From: Ectocarpus siliculosus
Taxonomy: Eukaryota > Sar > Phaeophyceae > Ectocarpales > Ectocarpaceae
NCBI GenBank assembly: GCA_000310025.1
Contig: FN649751.1
Location: 1,013,080-1,077,079, forward strand
Reading direction: 5' to 3'
DNA: 64,000 bases
In this document: positions 1 to 11,058 of the stretch, piece after piece
Layout of the letters: each line of letters starts with the position of its first letter
How positions within the stretch are numbered: the stretch's first letter is position 1
The notes under the pieces: generated by a model
Seen by the model: the letters and a program-made list of their open reading frames with translations, nothing else
Told to the model about the DNA's origin: nothing
Database searches by the model: none
Program-made: the position numbers and the translations under genes

Positions 1-821
1 TCTGCGCGTCGGTGCCAAATACAGCACCCCCAGAGCTCCCGTGGACCGAATTCCGCGGGTGTGCCCGTGCGCCCACAGATAGACCCTGTCGATACACACA
101 ACAGGCGTTCGGCGTTCCCCCCCTTCACCGTTCCCTCCATGAGCACTCTCTCAGCGGTAGTAGGTTCGAAGGGTACGGGTTTCCAAGAAACGCCTGGCAA
201 ATTGTATTGATTGCTTGATGGTAAGGATGGAGAACAAGCCGGCAGGGGATGTTTTGCCCGGGCTGGTAACGCTCGAAAAGGGCGTGATCCGTTTAGAACC
301 CGAGGAGCGAGACGGCCGTGCGTGGTCCACACAAAAAAAAAAACGTTTTTTCAACTCTTGTAGGCCGCCCAAGTTTCTTTTCTCGAGGTGCATCGGGATG
401 TAACTTTCCGAGATTCGACAAAGCCAGCGCTGTGGAGGGAGGCCCGTTTTGACGGGAACATTTTACGGCACGGTGTATTTGTACACCTTCGATGCAGTGC
501 ACGATGCTCCCGTGCGGGTGAACGTCATGTCTCAACAATCACTTGCAGCACTGAGAGTTTGACAGGTCGGACACTCGTCAAATTGGTACAAAGACGTTGG
601 CAAACTGTCTTGATCAGAACGCTCCAGGCAGAACCAACCACACGACGTTGAAACAAGAGTGCAGCGTTCGACTGCTGTCCTCTATTCGTAGACCGATTTC
701 GTCGGTTCTCACAAAAAAAAACGGCATTTCGTGCCACACCTGACGCGCTGTGTGTCGAGACATTTTTTCTATAATGTTTCCATTTTTCGCCCTCTTGTTG
801 TATGTTCCGTCTGTCTGTTAG

Positions 822-1699
822 ATCCGAAATTTTGTTGCGTCGGATATGAAGATGTTTGCGCGGCTGACGGGGCAAAGCTTCGGGGACTGGGCCATAGACG
901 ACAGAAATAAAGAGGTACGAGCTCCCAGTACGTACGTACGTACGGCAGAGAGGGGTGCAGGCAGGAGGAGGTGCTTGGGGCAAATTTGGAATTTTGGGGA
1001 ACCTTGACAAAGGATCTTATCTGTATCCTAATGGTCCTTGTGTTACAAACTTAGAATGTGTTTGTACGCCGAAGCGGAGGCCTGCGCGAGAGACGACATA
1101 GATTGCGATTGACATGTGAAACGCAAAAAGGTACACGTACGTGGAGGGACCCAGGAATGGGGAAATGGGAGATCCGCGAGGGAGTGGGATAAAGGGGAGA
1201 GGTGTCAAGGATGTGTGCCAGGTAGCAAGTGCTCGACAGGTTCGTGTGGAGACTTGAGGGCACAACACTGACACGACCCAACAAGACGGGTGTGGCAAGG
1301 GTGGTGACACGTGCTGCGTCGTCAATCAAGCCCCTGAATTTCTAGTCGCATCTTGTTCGTAGCAAATTACAGGCCAACTGAAAGCAGGTCTCCCACCCGT
1401 GAACGCAACCATGCAACCGCCATTAGAAACCCAAACCTTAACTGACGTTTCTTGTCTCGCAGGAGGCGATGGTGGGCGGGAACGCCCGGCCGGACGAGTT
1501 GTTTGAAGAAGAGTTCGTCAAGGAGGCGAGCCGTATGGCCGAGGCCAAGAAAGCTTCCGGTAGGGGCACCAGCGGTAGTGGCACCAGGGGCGACAACGCG
1601 CGAAAAATGGCGGCGGCAGCAGCCGACCCTTCGCCACCAAATAGCGAACCAAGGTCCGACACCGAGGGAGACGCGAGGGCCGCTGATGGTCCCCAATGA
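822..1699 (+). CDS. 3' end of an unrecognised gene (last two exons)
   Basis: Two exons join in phase 0. The first (822-914) follows an AG acceptor at 820-821 and ends in a GAG codon before a GTACGA donor. The second (1463-1699) follows an AG at 1461-1462 and ends with TGA. The encoded tail contains the string FARLTGQSFGDWAIDDRNKE at the splice junction, then an acidic stretch (DELFEEEFVKEASRM) and a disordered Gly/Ser/Ala/Pro-rich end. An ATG lies in the first exon (846), but the frame is open back to the acceptor, so upstream exons may exist. I do not recognise the family. Confidence reflects good splice sites and coding-like composition only. Confidence 0.45.
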
Positions 1700-1969
1700 A
1701 ACCCGCTTTCTGGCGAAGGTTTGAAGTCGCCGACGTAGGATTTCGACCATGAAGTTTAGCGGACTGCTTTGGTGTCTTGTGATGCTGCGCCGATTCTTGC
1801 TCGTGATGCTGCCCCGATTCGCGGCGTCGCTTGTGGAAGGCGACCGGGAGAAAGTGAGCGAACCGGTTCGTCTCGTACCGTAGGAGGTCAAAGAGGGCCT
1901 ACGGATTTATTTTTGGGGAAGCACGACGCCAAGCTGCATTGAGGACCAAATGGGGGGGGGGGGCGTCTG

Positions 1970-2117
1970 TTGTATAGGATTTGGTGTGGTTTTACATGTA
2001 AAGCCCACACAATTGTTATTGCATACCTGGAAGGATTTAGTGTGGTTTTAAGACTGATACTAAGGCCAATACAGTATTAAACACGTTATTGCTGTAACCG
2101 CGTTACATCCTATACAA
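1970..2117. repeat. Short inverted-repeat element
   Basis: The ends are perfect 11-bp inverted repeats (TTGTATAGGAT at 1970-1980 and its complement at 2107-2117). Inside, a motif GGATTTRGTGTGGTTTTA occurs twice in direct orientation. The size suits a MITE-like relic. No clear target-site duplication was seen. Confidence 0.45.
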
Positions 2118-2408
2118 TGGGCCTCTTGACCAAACTGGACTGAAAGCGCGAAACAAATTAGCGGGGGGGGGGGGTAGCGGTCGCGGTGCCTCCAATATGT
2201 TGTTTCTCTCACATTAGCTCTATAGTCCACAAAAATGGGGAGCCCGTGGACGCAAAACCCGCCAATATGTAAATCCGTCGGTCCTCTTTCTTTACGAGGG
2301 CACCGGGGTTCCATCCACTCCCAACGCCTTCGTGAATTGGCCGCAAAATACGGGTGTTACTTTTGCCATGTATTGTATGCTGAGTGTCGGACGCGTTAAG
2401 CGTTCAGT

Positions 2409-2419
2409 TGTGCTGTTGT

Positions 2420-2454
<35 letters not shown>

Positions 2455-2456
2455 TG
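2409..2456 (+). repeat. (TTGCTG)n microsatellite
   Basis: A run of GTTGTT and TTGCTG hexamers is visible directly. No coding context is supported. Confidence 0.85.
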
Positions 2457-2506
2457 CTGTTGAGCGGCACTTTTTTGATGCTCAAACACCTGTCGACTGT
2501 CGACCA

Positions 2507-2731
2507 CCGTAAGAGTCGGAGAGATGGCACCCCCGTGTTAAGCGTTTTTGTACAGCGTATTTCTCCACAACCAGGGAGGTATCACCTCCGAAAAGGGTGG
2601 TTTTGGAAACATGTCGTCGAGGGCTTTCCGGAGAGGTATTCGTTGGTGTTCACACCCTCCTGGTTGTGGAGAAATACGCTATACAAAAACGCTAACACGG
2701 GGGTGCGATCACACGCACAATAATTTAACGG
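2507..2731. mobile_element. MITE with long terminal inverted repeats
   Basis: The arms are about 55 bp or longer and nearly identical when inverted. Both contain the block CACCCCCGTGTTA, then AGCGTTTTTGTA and TATTTCTCCACAACCAG, on either side of a spacer of about 75 bp. The right end reads inward as CCGTTAAATTATTGTGCGTG and is followed by TA. The left end (CCGTAAGAGTCGG) is a diverged version. No coding capacity is seen. The ends resemble those of the element at 52155-53090. Confidence 0.65.
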
Positions 2732-4560
2732 TATTATCGGCGGCGGTGCTGAAACATGGTGGTACCGTTTCTAGCAAACAATGAATCCTCGTGCAGTTGT
2801 TGTCCTCTATTCTGCAGGCTTAGTTTTCGCTGTAGTTTGCATGAGAGTCTGTCTACCATTGTCTGCCCGGTGGCTACGTAGCATTGCAAAGTTCCGGCTC
2901 CTCAGAAAGAAATATTATACTATTAAGTACGTCTTTCAGGCTTATGTTGTGCCTCTTCGGGCTGCATCCCGTCCTGTTTCAAGCCAGCTCGCAATGGTGT
3001 GTTGTTTGTTGCTCCGTCCGGTGGATTTCGATGTGAGGAAGTGACATAACTTTGGTGGTCCTTGGCGAGATGCTTTATTATTTTTGTAGTGTTCTACTGT
3101 AGGCCTTCAGGGACGGGCTTTCTTCCATTGGTCTTGCACTGTTCTCCGAAATCTATCAGCGTTTTGCCCTGTATGTATGCGCGTTTGAGGTCGGGGTCGT
3201 TTTAGAACTACTTCTATTGCTGTAAATAGGAGTTGCCAGGGTCTTGACCAGGGGTCCGGTATAAGGGGCTATCTAAAGTACGGAAAAAGAAAGCAACAGT
3301 GGTAGATACATGTGTGGCACGTTGTGGGCGGAATAATTTGCTGGCTTCCAGCAGTGTCACAAACAGCCAGCAGCGTGTTCATGCTACATTTTTTTATCCC
3401 CTTTTTTTGCAGCGTAGACGTTTCTGAAGTGTCATTTAACACATGGGGAAAAAGGACTGCGCGGTACGACCAGTACATATTCAACCAAAGCTTGGGGGAT
3501 ATGAAATCAGAGAAGCAAAGCGACCCATTGCTATCATTCACGGTCCGCTGAGCAAGGAGAGGGGCGAAGTGTTGACTCGGGGTGCCGACGGCGTCGGGTG
3601 TTGGCTTTGCCAGGCAAGAAACGGTTTTGTCCTCAAACGCGGCACCTGTGTACTGATTCTGTGCTCCCAACTCTCATCTCACGTTTGTTTGCGGATCGCC
3701 TACGGCTGCTTACTGACGTTGAGGCCATCGGTTTGGGCCACACGTTCGCCGAGTCGCGTCAGAGGTGTAGACTATCCTCCTCTGCACAGGGGAGAAATGC
3801 GGTTCGTTACAGCAGCAGTGAACGCCCGTACCAATAACGTTTTTTAGGCCCTTGTCTCTTTTTTTTCTTTGTGGGGTATCGCAGCACGGGCTGTAGGTTT
3901 TGTGTAGGAACTTTAGCCGAGCATATGTTCGTGTTTCCGTTTTTTCATTAAGTGTTTGCAGTTACTTGCCGTTTAACGGTTTCAGATATATGTTTTGAGT
4001 CTGAATTATGCATGTAGTTGCGGGCATCTCCCCCCCGGTCGGGTAAATATAGTCAGTAGTACCCTGTCACCCAGTCCACAAAATGCAGGGTGTTTTTCTC
4101 CACAATAACACTAAGCTTGCATGCATCCGCCCAATGAGACCGTGGGTTGAGGGCCTTTGTACAATCCAAAGGGCAAGATTGCCGCGGTCGCCAGGCTGCA
4201 AAAATCGGTGGTGCTACTATTGTCCTCTCCTTCTCGTGTATGGTCTGCACTTGAACGCAGGAGGAAATACCGCTGCTTGTTGATACTGACGGCTGGTATT
4301 ATTATATTAATAGTAGTCCAGATGGTGGTGGTGGTGCCAAGTGTCAGAACCACATAAATACAGAGAGCCTCGCCTTGCGCAAACGACGTTTCTCACCCGC
4401 GCGGGCGCGATCTACATAATCAAACATTAGATACGTTGTTCTACATGTTGTTTGTACTGACGTTCCTCCACACCAGATTGAAATATCTATATCTTGTTGC
4501 GTGATTTGGTATTCACGGCTGATGACACATGCCATCCCTCGAAATATTGAATTTTTGAAA

Positions 4561-4570
4561 ACAGAGAGAG

Positions 4571-4625
<55 letters not shown>
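4561..4625 (+). repeat. (AG)n microsatellite
   Basis: An almost pure AG dinucleotide array of about 60 bp, with one CAAG interruption near the start. Confidence 0.95.
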
Positions 4626-4629
<4 letters not shown>

Positions 4630-7600
4630 GGTCAGTGCCGGGTGTTCGGACGTCATGTTTCTATTTGATTGGTTCATATGCCAACAGATGGCTATGGTAT
4701 GTGGTGTATCGTATCATGTGACGTTTACACACGCACACATGATCCAAGCCAAGATCTTGCTGTTGCAAGATCACACCCGTGTTGCAAGTCTCCACAAAAA
4801 GCGATTTTTTTTTTATTATTACGACAAGGCACCGATCACGCGGAGCCCCCACAGCGGCCGGATTCCTATGGGACAGGCCGTTATTCGTCAACAACTCCGG
4901 CTGTAGTGGCGATCCAAAAAGTGGCCAACCCTCTAAAGCAACCTTAGGCATGTCTCTACAGCGTGGTGCAAAAAAAAAATTGGACGGGGTCGTTTTTTCG
5001 AGGTGTATAGAGCGCTGAAGGTCCAATTGCGGGGGATCATGGGATCTTGCCGGCGATTCCCGAACAAAAAAATGGAGGTAGACATGTGGGGCGTTTTTGG
5101 TCCGTCTAGGCAATAGAGTGCTTCATTGGAACGACCCTCGTAGTGGCGATCCAAAAAGTGGCCAACCCCTCAATGCTACCTATGCCTATGCTATGCACTC
5201 TGCCGAAGTTTCGAGCGAATTCGTCAACTCCTTCGTAGGTGTATAGCAGCGTGAAGTTCGGCGCTGACAGCTGCGAAATGGGCTTGAACCAGCAGCTCTT
5301 TCACTTTTGATAGCACAGCATTTGACAGGCTTAGAGCAAAACCAGGGCAAACCAAATGTCTACGCGTGTAGAACACAACAAGCTTGAGGTGTCCTGTTGA
5401 TTTCATAGCACATAGCCATCTGTGTGGGGAGCACTAGCGGTGACAAAGGTGTGCACCAGATGGTGTCAAAGGGCAACACCTCATCGGGGGCCAAGCGGGG
5501 TACCATCGATTTTCGCGGAGCCCCTTTGTCATATTTTTTTTGCCTTTGTGGGACTTGCAACACGGGTGATCATGGTGTCCTGGTCTACAGCAGGCGGGTG
5601 CGGGGTTGGGGGCATCTGGAGAATCTCGTCTGCGGTGCCCCGCATACTGCGTAGCACGGTGCCGGTGCAGCAGTAGTGTTTGCACACGTGTTGCCCCCTA
5701 TGGAAAAATTACCATATATATATTTTTATGCGGACAGTACAAATCCTGGAATCACACCTCCTGGCGGTCCCTCCGCATAGAGTTTTGAGTTATTCTGCTA
5801 TGCCTCTCGCTGTAGTGCTGATCCCTAATCGTGCACATCCGATATGCCTTGCCCACACATAGAGATGCACACACCCCAATTTCTGTCAGGTTTGGTTGGG
5901 GTTAGGTCTTCAGCAAACGGCGTTGAAAGTCAGGTGCGTGCTTCCATGGCTTGGATTTCTATATGTTTTCGGAGGTAGACACATGATCGTTCTGGAAGCC
6001 ACTTCTGCTGACTACTGGACTTAAGACTTGAATTTGGGCCGACTTTCGCAGGCCAACCGCGGACGCTGTAGTGGAGATCCCTAATCATGCACATCATGGA
6101 TTAGTTCTATGGTACTTTATCTCTACGATAGGCAAAGCATCGGCCGAATCGGGGGACCGTAGTGTTTCAGCAAACCTCGGTGAAAGTTGGCTCCCAAGAG
6201 CTGAAAAGGTTGCGCGCAGCAGCAGAAAGCTGGTTCAACTCAGATGTGATCGTGAGGCATTTCTCGCGTCCAAAGCAAAATCAAAGGGTGAAAACAGCTT
6301 TCCAGTGGAGGGTATGACCTGCTTGAGGTGCCCGTGTACTTTGGTGGCAGGCCGAGGTCTGTGTGAGGAGCACGAGGTGGCGAAAGAACTGGGCTCAGCC
6401 TTGTCCAATCTGGGGAGGGGATGAAACAAAATTGACCCCGCTGAAACCTGCGGCGTGATTTTTCGTCCGTACTTTTTTTCAATTTCGTATAGGGGGCAAC
6501 ACGTGTGTTTGATAGCGCCCACAAGGAAGGCGGGCAGGATGCTCCTTCTTAAGCCATGGTTATGCTGTGTGTCGCTGTTACAGTTGGCTGTGACACGGTC
6601 GTCGGCATGGGTTTTTGTCGGGAACACGGCAGGGTCCCGCATCATGCACACAACTTTATCCAAGACCTGGGCTGGCTCTAAGGCGAGGAAAGAAATCCCG
6701 ACTGCTGTTGCTCTGTCGTTCATGCGGGGGGAGATCATAGCGTGGAGACTGTAGCTCCCTCTGTTGAATTGCGTTTAGTTTGACTTTGAGGCACCCGAAC
6801 TTCGGTGTGGTGGAAACTTTTGGCTCGTTTGCATTGTACGGGTATGCATTGGCTAAATGCAGTGGTCTGATCTACAGCAGTAGCACATCAACTCCTGTAC
6901 ACGGCAGCTCTTCACCAGGTCCAACATCCCGCACGGCAGTTGGGTTTTGCTCATTAGAACGACGACCCCGTCGGCTTTAGAACGGGACAGTGCGCTTAAT
7001 TGCGCCCCCCCCTCTACGCAAGGCCTGGGCAAACGGGTTCCCTATCATGTGCTATAGGTTGGGTTGAAGAAGGCTGGGACTGGCCTCTTTTCTATGCATA
7101 GAATACGTGGTACTCCGGGCTACTCTGTAGCAGTACAGCAGCAGCACAAATGCAACTGCAGTGTGTTATTGTAACAGACTCGACATGGAGCACCGCAGTG
7201 TGTGATTGTAACAGACTCGACATGGAGCACGTGGATTTATATACCTCCCTCGACCCCCCCCCCCACAACCGTCGCCGTGCCACCTGCTACCTGCTGGCCT
7301 GCTTCGCTTTTGGGTTAGGAGGGCTGCCATCGGTAGAATAAAACCTGACGCCCACTACACAGCGTCTGCTGTAGACTATCCTACAAAAGACATGGTAGAT
7401 TACATGTAAAGCAGCGGTACGACCCCACACACGGGATGCCCTTCCCCTACGAAGCTACCCGGGCATACGGAATGGACGTTACATACATTCGAAGCTTGTC
7501 AATCCAGAGGGTTGTTGGGACTGACTGCACTCCGATTACTTAAAGCCTGGCAGGATATATGTTGGGCGCCATTTCTGCAGGTTGACAGGGATTTGCGCAG

Positions 7601-9075
7601 GAAGGGCGCAACACCGAAAGATCTACGGGGTGCCGACCGGCGAAGGACTACTGCGTTCCGATAGATGCATTGCTACTTGTTTAGTGTACATAGATCTCGA
7701 CGGGCACCTCTGAATCCGATGTCTCCTCGCTTGTACCCCAATAGAGCCGGCGGCCTTAGCCCAGCAACTTTCGCCTCCATCACACGCAGGTCGTTGATTT
7801 CCATTCACGCATACGGGGTTCCCGTGAGGTGTGCTTTCTGTGACGGCACAACGACAGACCCCGCAACAGCATCACACCTACCTGGCGTTGACCTTCAGTG
7901 TTGAAATGCCGACACGTAGGTGTGACGCGTGCCGTGTGGCGGTTTTCGTCCAACAAGGGAACGCTTTTGCAGGCTTCCCCGCACGGTGGAGAGGGCTTAC
8001 CTTGGTGCGTGATGCGGTTTACAGGTGCATTCCACACCCACACGGGTGGCCGGCGACGTTACCACCGCGGTAGCAGGAACGCGTGTGGTGGGATTGGGGC
8101 GGCGACGCTGCTCTGTACTTACGATGGGGAAGGCTGATGCTAAGGACGCTGATGTGGCTCTGAGGAGGTGCGAGAATCGCGGATAGAGGTCTTCAACACC
8201 TTTTTATCTGCCCCGTAGCCGGCGTTTTTCTCTCCCGTTCACCAGCGTGTTATGAGACGGAGATAGGGTGGTGGTCTTGCGTTTCGCTGACGGTACGCCG
8301 GGCTTAAAGAGAGAGCCATTGCAACCACCATGTGATGCTTGGACTATTGCTATTGCAGGAACCTTATTCTTCTGTCCAGAACATGTCTCCGAACACGAAG
8401 AGGCGCTCAAGAAACAATCTTGCACTTTACGCACGGGGTAGGGTTTCGTAGCTATGCCCTGTTGTGTGTGCCCCCCGCCTCCTACCTAGCCGCGTCTGGG
8501 AAATTGTTTTCAGAGAACGAGCTTTGTCCATTCCCTCTGCCGGCGAAAACACGAAAGACCGTAACACTTGAAAGTTGGATTTGCTTGTGACAGCGGCACC
8601 TGACTGATTTCTTTGCTCTTGAGGAGCGGGGTAGGTGGTACTGAAGAGGGAGATTTGTTTCTTTCATGGTCGATGTGACGACAGTCCAAGCCTCCGGAAT
8701 TGGCCGCTCTCGAGATGTCGTTATGGTTGGGGTGCGGCGCTTGGCCTTGAGGTACAGTACGCCACAGCCATTGTGAAATGTCTAGATTGACCCCGTGCAA
8801 CTTAGCCTTGCTGACGGTACATGCGGAACTTCCCTCGTCTCTCATGCTGTACTTTCGCAGTGCATCTGGGAACTCGCCATGGCGCCTACGCCAACTATGT
8901 TAGTTTTTGATATTGTTTTAGTTTGTGTGGATAGTGCACCAGGTCACCTAGAGCTACTATCCATAAAGGTCAATAAATTCCACTAGTAAGGTGGTTTTCA
9001 CCGCAGTCTATTATACCCTTTTGTACGCATTACATGTGTCATCACATCTAAATCTACGATCGTTGCGACCAACCT

Positions 9076-9104
9076 GTGTCTGTCTGTCTGTCTGTCTGCC
9101 TGCC

Positions 9105-9171
<67 letters not shown>

Positions 9172-9240
9172 GTCTCTCTCCCTCTCTCTCTGTCTGTCTG
9201 TCTCTACCTCTCTCTGTCTGTCTCTGTCTGTCTGTCTCTA
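9076..9240 (+). repeat. (TGTC)n / (TC)n compound microsatellite
   Basis: TCTG tetramers pass into TC dinucleotides and back over about 165 bp. The long apparent ORFs here (poly Cys-Leu-Ser-Val) come from this repeat and are not genes. Confidence 0.95.
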
Positions 9241-10339
9241 TTTGTTTCTCCCATGCTCGTATTGAATGCATCATGGCATGTGACAGCGTCAAGGTGGGGC
9301 CACTGAAGCAAGAAAATATCGAACTGCCGTCAGGGGTTTCCATGCAGACGTTGTCCCAGAAGCCTTCAACGGGGTCGCCCAAGCGAAGGTGCAGACAATT
9401 AAACAGTGCGGTAGAATCTCGGCCACCTCATTTTTCGCGTTGAAATGTGTCGTTCAACGGAGGGATTTTGTTGTTAGGACTCTTACCATCCCTGGGACAA
9501 TCGGAGGCGTTTTATTCCTCAAATGACGCACCTTTCACAGGGAGGTAGGAGCACGAAAGGGCAGGATGGGCAAGTCGGCGAGCATCTTTTGTTTTTCTTT
9601 CAATGCATGGAATCAACGTGTTACGTTGTTGAACATTCGTGCGCACAGGTACTCGTTTAGACTACGTAGCACCGTTCTACTGATGCGACAGAGAGAATAT
9701 GTTATTCTTCTTCGTCCGAACTCGCGAAGAGTTACGTGCGCCCCCATCGCTCGTTGGCTCTTCGTTTTACGTGAATTGCATCAGTGAACGGATGCACAGG
9801 TTGCAGCCACTGCGCGTCGCTGTAATCCCATTCAGATTGCCGGTCTTGACCGTATTTTATACAATATGTGCATCTCTCTCTCGCTCAAAGCTTTTCTGCC
9901 CAAGCCTCAGCCACAAAACCCACGCATCGCCCTCCGCAATGACACCGGTGCACCGATATGCGCAGACTTCATTCGATATGTTGGTTTTCACCCATGTCGT
10001 CATGCTGCCGCAAGCTGGCGAAAAGCATCTAATCGTTCTGCCTTCCTTACACACGGGCGGCAGATCGTTTTCTCTGGGTGCACATGTATTTGTTGCCTGC
10101 ACAGCAGCTAAGACCAGGAGATCGCACTCACATGGGGAGGCGGGGTAATCAGGGGTTCTTTGTGTAGTGCGGTGAGGAGCAGAAACCTCACACACCCTCC
10201 CTCGATACATTTTTGAGCATTTTTTGGCAAAGTCGGAAGGAACGATTTGCCATCGGTGATCGGTCCTGTGGGAACAATGCGCCGTCCTCTCGAGGACGGG
10301 TGGTCAATGGTCTAACCGCTAAGGCATGCAATACATAAC

Positions 10340-10372
10340 AGTACCCCCCCCCCCCCCCCCCCCCCCCCCCCA
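10340..10372 (+). repeat. Poly-C homopolymer at a contig edge
   Basis: A run of about 27 C residues directly before the damaged contig end. A matching C run occurs at 10937-10958 on the other side of the gap. Both probably represent one locus. Confidence 0.8.
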
Positions 10373-10478
10373 ACCTTTTATTTATCCTCTCCCCAACACC
10401 ACCCACCCTTTTTTCCCCCCCACGGCTGTTCTGATAGAAGCAGCAATGGCCAGCCTGACTGGCGGGCTTACCCCACCA

Positions 10479-10578
10479 NNNNNNNNNNNNNNNNNNNNNN
10501 NNNNNNNNNNNNNNNNNNNNNNNNNNNNNNNNNNNNNNNNNNNNNNNNNNNNNNNNNNNNNNNNNNNNNNNNNNNNNN
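10479..10578. other. Assembly gap (100 N) with low-quality flanks
   Basis: Exactly 100 unknown bases. The right flank (10579-10958) repeats the sequence of 9984-10372 in the same order, but with homopolymers stretched and bases miscalled towards G, T and C, as in a low-quality read end. Gap size and local order are therefore not reliable. Confidence 0.95.
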
Positions 10579-11058
10579 TTTTCACCCATTTTTTCATGTT
10601 GCCCCAAGGGGGGAAAAAGCTTTTATTTTTTTTCCTTTCTTTACACAGGGGGGGAAGTTGTTTTTTTTGGGGGGCAAAGGTTTTTTTTCCCTCCCCAGCA
10701 GTTAAGCCCGGGGGTTCCCCTTCCCAGGGGGGGGGGGGGTAATCGGGGTTTTTTTGTGTAGGGGGGGGGGGGGGAAAACCCTCCCCCCCCCTCCCCGGAT
10801 ACATTTTGGGGCATTTTTTGGAAAATTGGGAAGGAAGGTTTTCCCTTGGGGGTTGGTTCCTGGGGGAAAAATGCCCCTTCTTTTGGGGGGGGGGGGGTAA
10901 AGGTTTTACCCGTTAAGGCAGGAAATAAATAACAGTCCCCCCCCCCCCCCCCCCCCCCGCCCTCGACACCTTAATCTAATCTTGCCATCACCTCTCGCCT
11001 CCTTTATCCCGCCCGTGGCATTCTGCCGATCGCGACAACTGCCCACCTTACACTGCAG

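Larger units (their letters stand above)
1700..9980. other. Repeat-rich spacer without a supported gene
   Basis: Open frames here are short and overlap on both strands, and none shows a family motif. The stretch holds two small inverted-repeat elements, three microsatellites, a 37-bp tandem duplication near 7158-7231 (sharing a TGTAACAGACTCGACATGG core) and short dispersed direct repeats. One is a 28-bp repeat at 4904-4931 and 5141-5168 beginning TAGTGGCGATCC. Another is a related pair near 5811-5840 and 6068-6098 reading GATCCCTAATC. It looks like transposon debris. An unrecognised gene cannot be excluded around 3.4-3.9 kb or 6.1-6.4 kb. Confidence 0.5.

Noticed and set aside
9011-9443. Long frames on both strands rich in Cys/Leu/Ser or Asp/Arg/Gln
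   Set aside because: They are translations of the TGTC/TC microsatellite.
10188-10804. Frames of about 140 residues across the gap
   Set aside because: They read through 100 N and miscalled homopolymers.
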